Source of the DNA: JBBKWQ01 sp037969115
Lineage (GTDB): Bacteria; Actinomycetota; Acidimicrobiia; Acidimicrobiales; Ilumatobacteraceae
NCBI GenBank assembly: GCA_037969115.1
Contig: JBBKWQ010000327.1
Location: 1-5,625, forward strand
Direction of reading: 5' to 3'
DNA: 5,625 nucleotides
A model generated the notes under the pieces. That model ran no database searches. It worked only from the letters and a program-made list of their open reading frames with translations, and had not been told where the DNA came from. Positions 1-5,337 of the stretch are shown piece after piece. The stretch's first letter is position 1. Each line of letters starts with the position of its first letter. The position numbers and the translations under genes were made by a program.

Positions 1-396
1 CCTCCCGGCCCTCCCGGCGGTACGCCTCCTGGAGCGCCGCCACCACCCGGTGGCATGCCGCCCAACCCACCGCCTGGGTACGGCTACGGCTATCCCCCAC
101 AGCAGCAGGGATCCGGCACCAACGGTCTCGCCATTGCGGCGCTGGTACTCGGCATTCTGTCGATTCCGGCCTGTTTTCTGATCATTCCGGCTGTGCTCGC
201 ACTGGTCTTCGGCGCTGTGGCTCTGAATCAGATCAAGTCACGACCCGGACAGGGAGGTCGCGGCATGGCGATCGCCGGTCTCGTCCTCGGTGCCGTCTCG
301 GCGGTGCTGTTCGTCCTGTTGATCGCACTCGGCCAAACCGATTTCTCGGTCGAGAGCACGCAGTTCGGCGCCCTGGTGATGTCGATGTTCGTCTGA
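1..396 (+). CDS. DUF4190-domain small membrane protein, 5'-truncated by the window edge
   Basis: The frame is open from base 1, so the start lies upstream; the in-frame ATG at 55 falls inside a proline/glycine-rich stretch and is probably internal. The visible 131 codons begin with a Pro/Gly/Tyr/Gln-rich, disordered tail (codons 1-40). Two hydrophobic segments follow (about codons 42-75 and 88-111), joined by a short polar loop with the pattern NQIKSRPGQGGRG. Both segments open with a related motif, GLAIAALVLG and GMAIAGLVLG, which is the hallmark of DUF4190. The protein is therefore predicted to sit in the cytoplasmic membrane. No enzymatic residues are visible and the family has no established function. 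It ends 18 bp from the convergent phosphatase gene. The family call is solid; function is unknown. Confidence 0.85.
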   Translation, partial: PPGPPGGTPPGAPPPPGGMPPNPPPGYGYGYPPQQQGSGTNGLAIAALVLGILSIPACFLIIPAVLALVFGAVALNQIKSRPGQGGRGMAIAGLVLGAVSAVLFVLLIALGQTDFSVESTQFGALVMSMFV

Positions 397-414
397 GCGC
401 ACCGGCGGCGGTCG

Positions 415-921
415 TCAGGAAACGAGCTTGCGATCTCTCCCTGGTGGCGGCCAGACGGCGGCACCGATCGCGTCGCCGTACTTGTTCCGGCGGATCACCC
501 ACACGCTGGCCTTGCGCCAGTCGCGTTCGGCGTCGATCTTCATTCCCGACGCGGCGAGCGACTCGACGGCAGCCGGGATGAGGTCTCCGTGGCTGCACAT
601 CACGGCCCCATCGGGTACGTCGTGGATGAGATCGAGCAGGCCAGCAACCGGTTCATCCTCCTTGAGGCGCAGATCGATCTCGACCGGCATCGAGACAAGC
701 TCCCCCAGCGGCTCGAGTGTCTGGATGCAGCGGACGTAGTCGCTCGAGAGCAGGACTGTCACTGGGTGAGACGAGAGGCGCTTGCCGAGCTTGTTGGCTT
801 GTCGCAAACCCTCTTTGCTGAGTGGGCGATTCAGATCGTCGTCGAGCCAGCCGCGCCGTTCGCCTGCCTTCGCATGGCGTACGAGGAACACGGCTCGACG
901 CTGTTGATTCGCTTGACTCAT
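415..921 (-). CDS. sixA: SixA-type phosphohistidine phosphatase (histidine phosphatase superfamily)
   Basis: The product is 168 residues, a typical length for stand-alone SixA-like proteins. It carries the superfamily N-terminal motif LVRHAKAG with R15 and the expected phospho-accepting H16. R64 in SSDYVRC, an acidic stretch at 88-90 (EDE) and the second catalytic histidine H111 in CSHGDL complete the active site. E. coli SixA removes phosphate from phosphohistidine in phosphotransfer proteins; the substrate here cannot be read from sequence. The frame stays open upstream to 1041, but I chose ATG 921. From there the protein begins seven residues before the first strand, the start overlaps the upstream stop codon as TGATG, and AGGG lies 6 nt before it, the clearest Shine-Dalgarno match in the window. 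It is probably translationally coupled to the DUF4328 gene. Cytoplasmic. The family is sure; the specific target is not. Confidence 0.88.
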   Translation of the reverse strand: MSQANQQRRAVFLVRHAKAGERRGWLDDDLNRPLSKEGLRQANKLGKRLSSHPVTVLLSSDYVRCIQTLEPLGELVSMPVEIDLRLKEDEPVAGLLDLIHDVPDGAVMCSHGDLIPAAVESLAASGMKIDAERDWRKASVWVIRRNKYGDAIGAAVWPPPGRDRKLVS

Positions 922-1808
922 CACGGGCCCTGGCGCGGGCCGGACCGTTCGCCGATCAATGCACCATGCCGCTTGGACAGGCGCAGGGCAACCACGGCGA
1001 ACGTCCAAGCGGCGAAGATCGTCACGATTGCGCTGATCCACGACAATGCGCCGATCTCAAGGGCGGTTCGAGCGATTTCGACGTTGTTCGTGGCGAAGCC
1101 GGCGCTGTCGAATCCCTCGAGAAACCCCCAGATGCTCAACACCGGCGTCACGATGCAGTACAGCACGAACCAGACCGTGATGAGCGGATCGACCGGTGAT
1201 CGCCGCCACTGATCGTGGCCCGGCGCGACGTCCGAGTTCGACGCCTTCCACATCTCGCGCAACATGAGGAAGGGAATGACGAAGAGAAAGGGCGGAAGAA
1301 ACCAACCGCCGATCGCCCACCCCTTCGACCAGGTGCCGCCCCGGTGGAGCGACTGGTGGTTCGCTGCGATCCGGAACATCCAGATCATGACGAGAATCAG
1401 CAGTGCGAGTGAGGCGACCCCGCCGACGAGTTGCATCGCGACCGGTGCGACGTAGCTGGCGAGGAAGTCGTCCTCGGCGGCATCGAAGACCGCTCGAGCG
1501 GCGTCCTGTTCAGACGTCGTCTGAGCGGATTCGAGAGCCTGGTCTGCGTCGACGAACGCTCGCGCCTCGTCGGTGATCGACGCGGTCGCCACCACTGCGA
1601 TGACGCCGGTCAGGGCAACCACGGCGAGCAGGACCACGATTGCCGTGGTCAGACCCTTGACGCGTCGAAGCGGTCTCCATCCCCACGCTGCGGCATCGAT
1701 GGCGGGCGCGTTCGACGCGCCGGACGGACGATAGGGCGGTGCGGTCAGATCGGGCGGAGGGGGTGGAGGCGTGAGCCCGCCATTGTCGGGAGGAGGCAGA
1801 GCAGACAC
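921..1808 (-). CDS. DUF4328-domain polytopic membrane protein
   Basis: The product is 295 residues with a GTG start. Residues 1-30 form a proline-rich cytoplasmic-type tail. Predicted membrane segments lie at about 55-76, 124-146, 165-183, 209-228 and 252-276. Between the first two is an Ala/Asp/Glu-rich, probably helical extramembrane stretch (78-118). The DUF4328 core is clear at 143-190: WMFRIAANHQSL, then KGWAIGGWFLPP, then a PF..MLREMWKAS pattern. No biochemical role is established for DUF4328. The GTG is preferred because the proline-rich tail fits the family and the next internal Met is far inside, at residue 125. A TACCGT box ends exactly 7 nt before the GTG, which suggests leaderless initiation. 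The gene lies 25 bp downstream of the glycolipid-binding gene and overlaps the phosphatase gene by one base, so all three may be co-transcribed. Confidence 0.85.
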   Translation of the reverse strand: MSALPPPDNGGLTPPPPPPDLTAPPYRPSGASNAPAIDAAAWGWRPLRRVKGLTTAIVVLLAVVALTGVIAVVATASITDEARAFVDADQALESAQTTSEQDAARAVFDAAEDDFLASYVAPVAMQLVGGVASLALLILVMIWMFRIAANHQSLHRGGTWSKGWAIGGWFLPPFLFVIPFLMLREMWKASNSDVAPGHDQWRRSPVDPLITVWFVLYCIVTPVLSIWGFLEGFDSAGFATNNVEIARTALEIGALSWISAIVTIFAAWTFAVVALRLSKRHGALIGERSGPRQGP

Positions 1809-1815
1809 GACCGGT

Positions 1816-1845
1816 ACGGTACGCCGTCGTTGCTCAGCCTGTCGA
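1816..1845 (-). promoter_or_regulatory. Candidate leaderless promoter for the DUF4328-phosphatase pair
   Basis: Read on the minus strand, TCGACA (1845-1840, five of six matches to TTGACA) is followed by an 18-nt spacer, then TACCGT (1821-1816, fits TANNNT), then seven bases to the GTG at 1808. Transcription would begin at or next to the start codon. The -35 lies inside the last codons of the upstream gene. No Shine-Dalgarno precedes the GTG. This is a pattern-based prediction. Confidence 0.45.
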
Positions 1846-1852
1846 AGTGTCG
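1831..1852 (-). repeat. Possible remnant of a dispersed CTTCGACAGGCT-type repeat
   Basis: On the minus strand this stretch contains ACTTCGACAGGCTGAGCAAC, which resembles a short intergenic element (CTTCGACAGGCTCAG) that I recall in many high-G+C genomes. It lies over the last codons and stop of the glycolipid-binding gene, and would encode the terminal residues TSTG and the TGA. Only one copy is in the window, so the repeat nature cannot be shown here. Confidence 0.25.
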
Positions 1853-2415
1853 TTCGATGTCACAACCCAATCGCGGCGGCCGACGTGGCTGAAGTGGAGG
1901 TGAGTCGGTGCGTGGTCCGGGTGGGCGACGCTCCAGGCGGTGTCGCTGAACCGTTCGTATGTGATCGTTTCGGGCACGACACCCAACGTCTCGATGTCGC
2001 ATCGCAGTACCCGCACCTCAGCACTGGTCGATGGCTGGAGACGAAGATGACGGATCGGCACGAGGTGCGTGAGCGGAGCGTTCGGCACGACGACAGCGGT
2101 CGCTCCGTCGAGTTCGGGTCGGTGGGCGCCGTTCATCTCGCCCCAGCGAGTCCGTCCGTCCGTGCCGAGCCACAGGTCCGGTTCGTCGAGGTCGCGGAAG
2201 AGGAGGAATTGGCGGACCTGCCACAACGGCGACACGCGGATCACTGCGGTGGATCGATGTTCGATCGACGTGGCGGTCGCGGTCCATGCCTCGTTCTCCC
2301 ATGCGAGTTCGAGGGTGTCGGTGGGCAGGCCCGATGATGTGACCCAGGTGAACGTGGCTCCATCTGACGAGAACGACGACGTGTCTGCCATCGAATCGTT
2401 CGTGTGGTCACCCAT
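1834..2415 (-). CDS. Putative glycolipid-binding domain protein (Glycolipid_bind / DUF1089 family)
   Basis: The product is 193 residues and soluble, with no signal peptide or membrane segment; it is rich in Trp, Thr and beta-strand-like stretches. The family resemblance lies in LELAWENEAW near residues 36-44, the VRQFLLFRDLDEPDLWLG segment (67-84), and above all PNAPLTHLVPIRHL (111-124), which corresponds to the conserved T.TLPIRRL-type motif. A late YERFSDTAW (153-161) matches the usual tyrosine-arginine motif near the C-terminus. The family is named for a fold resembling lipid carriers; its ligand is not established, so the name is a label rather than a shown activity. I chose ATG 2415, which has a CAGACT box 6 nt upstream; ATG 2391 (residue 9) also begins before the conserved part. 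The frame is open to 2598, but that stretch lies antisense to moeA. It is the first gene of the minus-strand group and divergent from moeA by 37 bp. Confidence 0.72.
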   Translation of the reverse strand: MGDHTNDSMADTSSFSSDGATFTWVTSSGLPTDTLELAWENEAWTATATSIEHRSTAVIRVSPLWQVRQFLLFRDLDEPDLWLGTDGRTRWGEMNGAHRPELDGATAVVVPNAPLTHLVPIRHLRLQPSTSAEVRVLRCDIETLGVVPETITYERFSDTAWSVAHPDHAPTHLHFSHVGRRDWVVTSNDTSTG

Positions 2416-2421
2416 CGCGCC

Positions 2422-2427
2422 AGTCTG
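2422..2427 (-). promoter_or_regulatory. Candidate -10 box for the glycolipid-binding gene
   Basis: On the minus strand CAGACT ends 6 nt before the ATG at 2415, the same spacing as the TAGGCT and TAGAAT boxes before other starts here. It departs from TANNNT at the first base, so it is the weakest of the set. No Shine-Dalgarno precedes the start. A possible -35 is ill-defined. Confidence 0.3.
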
Positions 2428-2439
2428 CCCGATGCGCAG

Positions 2440-2445
2440 TACCGT
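2440..2445 (+). promoter_or_regulatory. Candidate -10 box for moeA, implying a leaderless GTG start
   Basis: TACCGT (fits TANNNT) is followed by exactly seven bases and then the GTG at 2453. The same hexamer with the same seven-base gap precedes the DUF4328 GTG on the other strand. This argues for the GTG rather than the in-frame ATG at 2432, which would lie upstream of the box. No clear -35 was seen. Confidence 0.45.
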
Positions 2446-2452
2446 TCGAGGC

Positions 2453-3655
2453 GTGACGCCGTTGGAGGATGCCCAAGCTCTGGTGATCGGCTCGTGCCCA
2501 CCGCTGCCGCCGGTGACGGTCGGGTTCCGCGAGGCAACCGGACTGGTGCTCGCAGCCGACGTGGTCGCGACCGAACTGGTGCCACCGTTCGCGAACACCG
2601 CCGTCGACGGGTACGCCGTCGTTGCTGCCGACCTTGCCGGCGGCCGTGCCGAGTTGGTCGTGGTTGGCGAGATCGCGGCAGGTTCGGCATCTGATCACGT
2701 GCTTCGGCAGGGTGAGGCGATCCGCATCATGACGGGTGCCCCGATGCCGGCCGGCGCCGATGCCGTGGTCATGGTCGAGCAGAGCGAGATGGTCGACGCC
2801 GATCACGTCGTGCTCACGGCCGCTGTCGTCCCGGGGCAGGCGATTCGCCTCGCAGGAGACGACATCGAGCCGGACGATCTCTTGTTCCCGGCCGGCACGG
2901 TCGTACGTCCGGCCGTGATCGGCGTGCTCGCAAGCGTGAATGCCCGGGAGGTCGTGGTGTATCCCCGAGCCCGCGTTGCCGTGCTCTCGACGGGCGACGA
3001 ACTCGTCGACGACGGCGCGCCGCTCGCGCCCGGACAGATCCGTGAGAGCAACAGGTCGATGCTCGCCGCGCTGCTGGCGGAGTCCGGCTGCGACGTGGTC
3101 GACCTCGGCGTGGTCGCCGACGACGAAGCCGAGCTCGAACGAGTGCTCCGAGCTGCGGCGGCCGACGCCGACGCGGTCGTCTCGAGCGGCGGAGTCAGCA
3201 TGGGCGACTACGACGTCGTCAAAGCCGTGCTCGGACGCATCGCCGACATGACCTGGATGCAGATCGCGATCAAACCCGCCAAGCCGTTCGCATTCGGCAC
3301 CATCGACGGCACGCCGATCTTCGGCTTGCCGGGGAATCCCGTGAGCTCGTTGGTGAGTTTCGAGATGTTGGCCCGGCCGGCGCTGCGTCGGATGATGGGA
3401 CACAGCCGTCTGTCCCGGCCCACCGTGGTGGGCGTGACCGATGTCGAGTTGCCGAGGCGGCCCGACGGCAAGGCGCATCTGGTCCGTGTGAGCTCGGTGT
3501 TCGCCGACGACGGACGTTGTCACGTGGTACCCGTGGGTGCGCAGGGGAGTCACCAACTCGCGGCGACCGCACTGGCCGACGCCATCGTGGTGGTGCCCGA
3601 CGGTGAGGGCATTCCCGCCGGGTCGGACGTTGCAGTGATGATGCTCGTAGGCTGA
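2453..3655 (+). CDS. moeA: Molybdopterin molybdotransferase MoeA (gephyrin/Glp-like)
   Basis: MoeA joins molybdate to adenylated molybdopterin, releasing AMP and giving molybdenum cofactor; gephyrin E domain is the eukaryotic homologue. From GTG 2453 the protein has 400 residues, close to the usual 400-410. All landmark motifs are present: NTAVDGYAV (48-56), IMTGAPMPAGAD (92-103), VLSTGDELV (177-185), ESNRSML (198-204), SSGGVSMGDYD (244-254), KPAKPFAFG (274-282) and GLPGNPVSS (291-299). The C-terminal beta domain runs to 400. ATG 2432 would add seven residues and is the alternative start; the open frame back to 2069 runs antisense to the neighbouring gene. moaA follows after 4 bp. Actinobacteria also have a MoeA paralogue, Glp, that works in cell division with GlpR; with a GlpR/SepX-like gene downstream, this protein could be that type. 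Sequence by eye does not separate catalytic MoeA from Glp. Confidence 0.93.
   Translation: MTPLEDAQALVIGSCPPLPPVTVGFREATGLVLAADVVATELVPPFANTAVDGYAVVAADLAGGRAELVVVGEIAAGSASDHVLRQGEAIRIMTGAPMPAGADAVVMVEQSEMVDADHVVLTAAVVPGQAIRLAGDDIEPDDLLFPAGTVVRPAVIGVLASVNAREVVVYPRARVAVLSTGDELVDDGAPLAPGQIRESNRSMLAALLAESGCDVVDLGVVADDEAELERVLRAAAADADAVVSSGGVSMGDYDVVKAVLGRIADMTWMQIAIKPAKPFAFGTIDGTPIFGLPGNPVSSLVSFEMLARPALRRMMGHSRLSRPTVVGVTDVELPRRPDGKAHLVRVSSVFADDGRCHVVPVGAQGSHQLAATALADAIVVVPDGEGIPAGSDVAVMMLVG
3648..3653 (+). promoter_or_regulatory. Candidate internal promoter -10 box for moaA
   Basis: TAGGCT lies across the last codons and the first base of the stop codon of moeA, and ends 6 nt before the moaA ATG at 3660. 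This matches the spacing of the other start-linked boxes in the window. No Shine-Dalgarno precedes the ATG, so moaA may have its own leaderless transcript as well as read-through from moeA. No convincing -35 at 16-18 nt was found. Confidence 0.4.
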
Positions 3656-3659
3656 TGGC

Positions 3660-4652
3660 ATGGCCGGCACACAGGATCTGATCGATCCGTTCGGGAGGGT
3701 GATCAACGATCTCCGGATCTCCGTGACCGATCGCTGCAACTTCAGGTGCACGTACTGCATGCCGGAGGAAGGTATGCAGTGGCTGCCGAGGAGTGAGGTC
3801 CTCACGTTCGAGGAGATCGAGCGGCTCGCGCGCATCTTCGTCGATCGCTACGGCGTTCAGGGCGTCCGGCTCACCGGTGGTGAACCCACCGTTCGCGCCC
3901 ATCTGCCCGTCCTGGTGCGCAAACTTGCCTCGCTCGGTGTCGACGTCGCGATGACGACGAACGGGGCGACACTGCGTCACCATGCGCAGGCGCTGCGAGA
4001 CGCAGGATTGCGTCGCGTGAACATCAGCCTCGACACGCTCGACAGGGTGAAGTTCGAGCAGATGACTCGTCGCGACCAATTCCACAACGTGCTCGACGGC
4101 ATCGCCGCGGCGAAGGCCGTCGGGTTCGACCCGGTGAAGATCAATGCCGTCGTCGAGCGTGGTGTGAATGACGACGAGATCGTCGACTTGGCCCGGTTCG
4201 GCCGGGATCATGGCGTCGAGGTCCGTTTCATCGAGTTCATGCCGCTCGATGCCTCCGGCCACTGGACGAGCGACACGGTCGTCGGCCAGGACGAGATGGT
4301 GGCGGCCATCGAGCAGGAGTTCCCGCTCGACCCGGTTCCGGCCAGGGGTGCCGCGCCCGCCGACCGTTGGCGATACCGCGACGGAGCGGGCATGGTCGGG
4401 GTGATCCCCACCGTCACCAAGCCGTTCTGTGGCGATTGTGATCGGGTTCGCCTCACGGCCGAGGGCCAGTTCAGGACGTGTCTGTTCGCCACGGACGAGT
4501 TCGATCTTCGGGCGGCGCTCCGCCAGGGCGAGAGCGACGACCAGATCGCCGCTCGCATCGAGCGGGCCGTCGGTACGAAGTGGGCCGGGCACCAGATCAA
4601 CCAGGTCAACTTCATCAGGCCCGAGCGATCGATGAGCCAAATCGGCGGCTGA
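3660..4652 (+). CDS. moaA: GTP 3',8-cyclase MoaA (radical SAM enzyme, Moco step 1)
   Basis: MoaA uses S-adenosylmethionine and two 4Fe-4S clusters to cyclise GTP to 3',8-cyclo-7,8-dihydro-GTP, the substrate of MoaC. The product is 330 residues, normal for the family. The radical SAM cluster motif CNFRCTYC gives C26, C30 and C33. LTGGEP (71-76) is the SAM-binding glycine motif, followed by TTNGATL (99-105) and NISLDTLD (121-128). The C-terminal cluster ligands are C257 and C260 in PFCGDCDRVRLT, plus C274 in RTCLF. The chain ends in MSQIGG, keeping the C-terminal Gly-Gly that MoaA needs for activity. Everything required is intact. The start at ATG 3660 fits the family N-terminus (DPFGRVINDLRISVTDRC). 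moeA ends 4 bp upstream and moaC begins 28 bp downstream, with a hairpin across the stop codon. Confidence 0.97.
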   Translation: MAGTQDLIDPFGRVINDLRISVTDRCNFRCTYCMPEEGMQWLPRSEVLTFEEIERLARIFVDRYGVQGVRLTGGEPTVRAHLPVLVRKLASLGVDVAMTTNGATLRHHAQALRDAGLRRVNISLDTLDRVKFEQMTRRDQFHNVLDGIAAAKAVGFDPVKINAVVERGVNDDEIVDLARFGRDHGVEVRFIEFMPLDASGHWTSDTVVGQDEMVAAIEQEFPLDPVPARGAAPADRWRYRDGAGMVGVIPTVTKPFCGDCDRVRLTAEGQFRTCLFATDEFDLRAALRQGESDDQIAARIERAVGTKWAGHQINQVNFIRPERSMSQIGG

Positions 4653-4660
4653 TCCGCCGA
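4642..4660 (+). repeat. Perfect inverted repeat spanning the moaA stop codon
   Basis: TCGGCGG (4642-4648) and CCGCCGA (4654-4660) are exact reverse complements around a 5-nt loop, CTGAT, which contains most of the TGA stop. The RNA would form a stable seven-pair, G/C-rich stem. No T run follows, so it is not a classical intrinsic terminator. It could slow or partly end transcription, or protect the 3' end of the moeA-moaA message ahead of moaC. Partly constrained by the Gly-Gly C-terminal codons. Confidence 0.55.
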
Positions 4661-4664
4661 CGGC

Positions 4665-4670
4665 TACGAT
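4665..4670 (+). promoter_or_regulatory. Candidate -10 box for moaC
   Basis: TACGAT (fits TANNNT, and matches TATAAT at four of six positions) ends 10 nt before the moaC ATG at 4681. Transcription starting about seven bases downstream would leave a leader of only 3-4 nt. It lies just after the moaA hairpin, and no Shine-Dalgarno sits before the ATG. No clear -35. Confidence 0.35.
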
Positions 4671-4680
4671 CGGCAGTGTC

Positions 4681-5262
4681 ATGAGCGAAGATCTCTCCTT
4701 CACCCACCTCGATCCGCTGGGCCGAGCCCGCATGGTCGATGTCACTCCGAAAGAGCCCACCCACCGTCGAGCGGTCGCTCGCTGCAAGGTTTTCATGGAG
4801 CCGGAGACCACGGTCGCGATCGCCAACCGTGAGGTGAAGAAGGGCGATGTACTGGCTGTCGCCCGGGTCGCGGGGATCCAAGCGGCGAAGCGCACATCCG
4901 ACATGATTCCGCTCTGCCACCCGCTGCTCATCGGCAGTGTCTCGATCAATTTCGACATCGGTGACGACCATGTGGGTGTCGAGGTCTTCGTCGACACGAT
5001 CGATCGGACGGGCGTCGAGATGGAGGCGCTCCACGCCTGTTCCGTTGCCGCGCTCACGATCTACGACATGTGCAAGTCGGCCGATCGTGCCATGGTGATC
5101 GGCGAGCTCACGTTGTGGGAGAAGATGGGGGGCCGATCCGGTACCTACCGTCGGTCGGACACCGATGTGACCGACCCGGCAACGGCCGATGAAGCGCATG
5201 GCGGCACCGGCACGGGTGACGGTGTCGCGCTCGGCGCCCCCACCGTCGACGGTCGGCCCTGA
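4681..5262 (+). CDS. moaC: Cyclic pyranopterin monophosphate synthase MoaC, with a long C-terminal tail
   Basis: MoaC converts the MoaA product to cyclic pyranopterin monophosphate and pyrophosphate. The family block is complete: FTHLDPLGRARMVDVTPKEPT (residues 7-27), KKGDVLAVARVAGIQAAKRT (53-72), IPLCHPL with H80 (76-82), TGVEMEAL with E113 and E115 (110-117), YDMCKSADR with D129 and K132 (128-136), and WEKMGGRSGTY with K148 (146-156). These align with the known catalytic residues of E. coli MoaC (H77, E112, E114, D128, K131, K147). R152 stands where E. coli has lysine in GGKSG, a conservative change. The usual protein stops soon after this motif at about 160 residues. Here a further 35 or so Gly/Asp/Thr-rich, probably disordered residues follow. 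The ATG start gives the standard N-terminus. It is last of the Moco cluster, followed by 111 bp without a gene. Confidence 0.95.
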   Translation: MSEDLSFTHLDPLGRARMVDVTPKEPTHRRAVARCKVFMEPETTVAIANREVKKGDVLAVARVAGIQAAKRTSDMIPLCHPLLIGSVSINFDIGDDHVGVEVFVDTIDRTGVEMEALHACSVAALTIYDMCKSADRAMVIGELTLWEKMGGRSGTYRRSDTDVTDPATADEAHGGTGTGDGVALGAPTVDGRP

Positions 5263-5279
5263 CGAAAACTTGAGGCGTT

Positions 5280-5294
5280 GTCACGCTGGGTGAT
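5280..5294. promoter_or_regulatory. BldD-box-like palindrome upstream of the SepX/GlpR-like gene
   Basis: TCACGCTGGGTGA (5281-5293) has arms TCAC and GTGA around five bases. It fits every fixed position of the actinobacterial BldD consensus as I recall it, NTNACNC(A/T)GNGTNAN. BldD is a developmental repressor in Streptomyces that binds such boxes when loaded with cyclic di-GMP. Whether this organism has BldD is not visible. The centre is about 87 bp before the ATG at 5374. Confidence 0.35.
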
Positions 5295-5314
5295 CGATGA
5301 TGCGTCCACGGTGA

Positions 5315-5330
5315 TGTGACGGACGTCACG
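5315..5330. promoter_or_regulatory. CRP/GlxR-like operator upstream of the SepX/GlpR-like gene
   Basis: TGTGA-N6-TCACG matches the CRP/GlxR consensus TGTGA-N6-TCACA at nine of ten positions. Its core, GTGAC-GGAC-GTCAC (5316-5329), is a perfect dyad. The centre is about 51 bp before the ATG at 5374, which is also the likely transcription start, and about 15 bp before the -35 box. That location could suit an activator or repressor. The DNA symmetry is seen; the identity of the binder is inferred. Confidence 0.4.
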
Positions 5331-5337
5331 GTGGAGA

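Noticed and set aside
55..396. ATG 55 as the true start of the DUF4190 protein
   Set aside because: The same frame and the same Pro/Gly-rich composition continue to base 1 with no promoter-like box or Shine-Dalgarno before 55.
397..414. A bidirectional terminator between the convergent DUF4190 and phosphatase genes
   Set aside because: The 18 bp hold a G/C-rich run but no inverted repeat or T/A tract that I could find.
922..1041. Longer start for the phosphatase at 1041
   Set aside because: The added 40 residues overlap the DUF4328 coding region, have no fold match and would place the RHA motif too far from the N-terminus.
2069..2452. N-terminal extension of moeA back to 2069
   Set aside because: It would add 128 residues unlike MoeA, rich in Arg and Ser, and lies opposite the glycolipid-binding gene. 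Family length and the start-linked -10 box favour GTG 2453.
2416..2452. A Moco riboswitch upstream of moeA or moaA
   Set aside because: The gap is only 37 bp before moeA and 4 bp before moaA, far too short for that RNA, and the starts look leaderless.
2416..2598. Longer start for the glycolipid-binding gene at 2598
   Set aside because: The extra 61 residues lie antisense to the moeA N-terminus and are low-complexity Thr/Ser/Gly sequence.
2408..3835. A minus-strand open frame of 475 codons across moeA
   Set aside because: It runs antisense to a well-supported MoeA, with a composition typical of a shadow frame and no recognisable motif.
3270..5057. A very long minus-strand open frame (595 codons) across moaA and moaC
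   Set aside because: It lies antisense to genes with complete family motifs, and its protein is Arg/Asp/His-rich low-complexity sequence with no family features. Long antisense frames are expected in high-G+C DNA.
5242..5253. Palindrome ACCGTCGACGGT at the end of moaC as a terminator
   Set aside because: It is only a four-pair stem with a four-base loop, lies inside coding sequence and has no T run after it.
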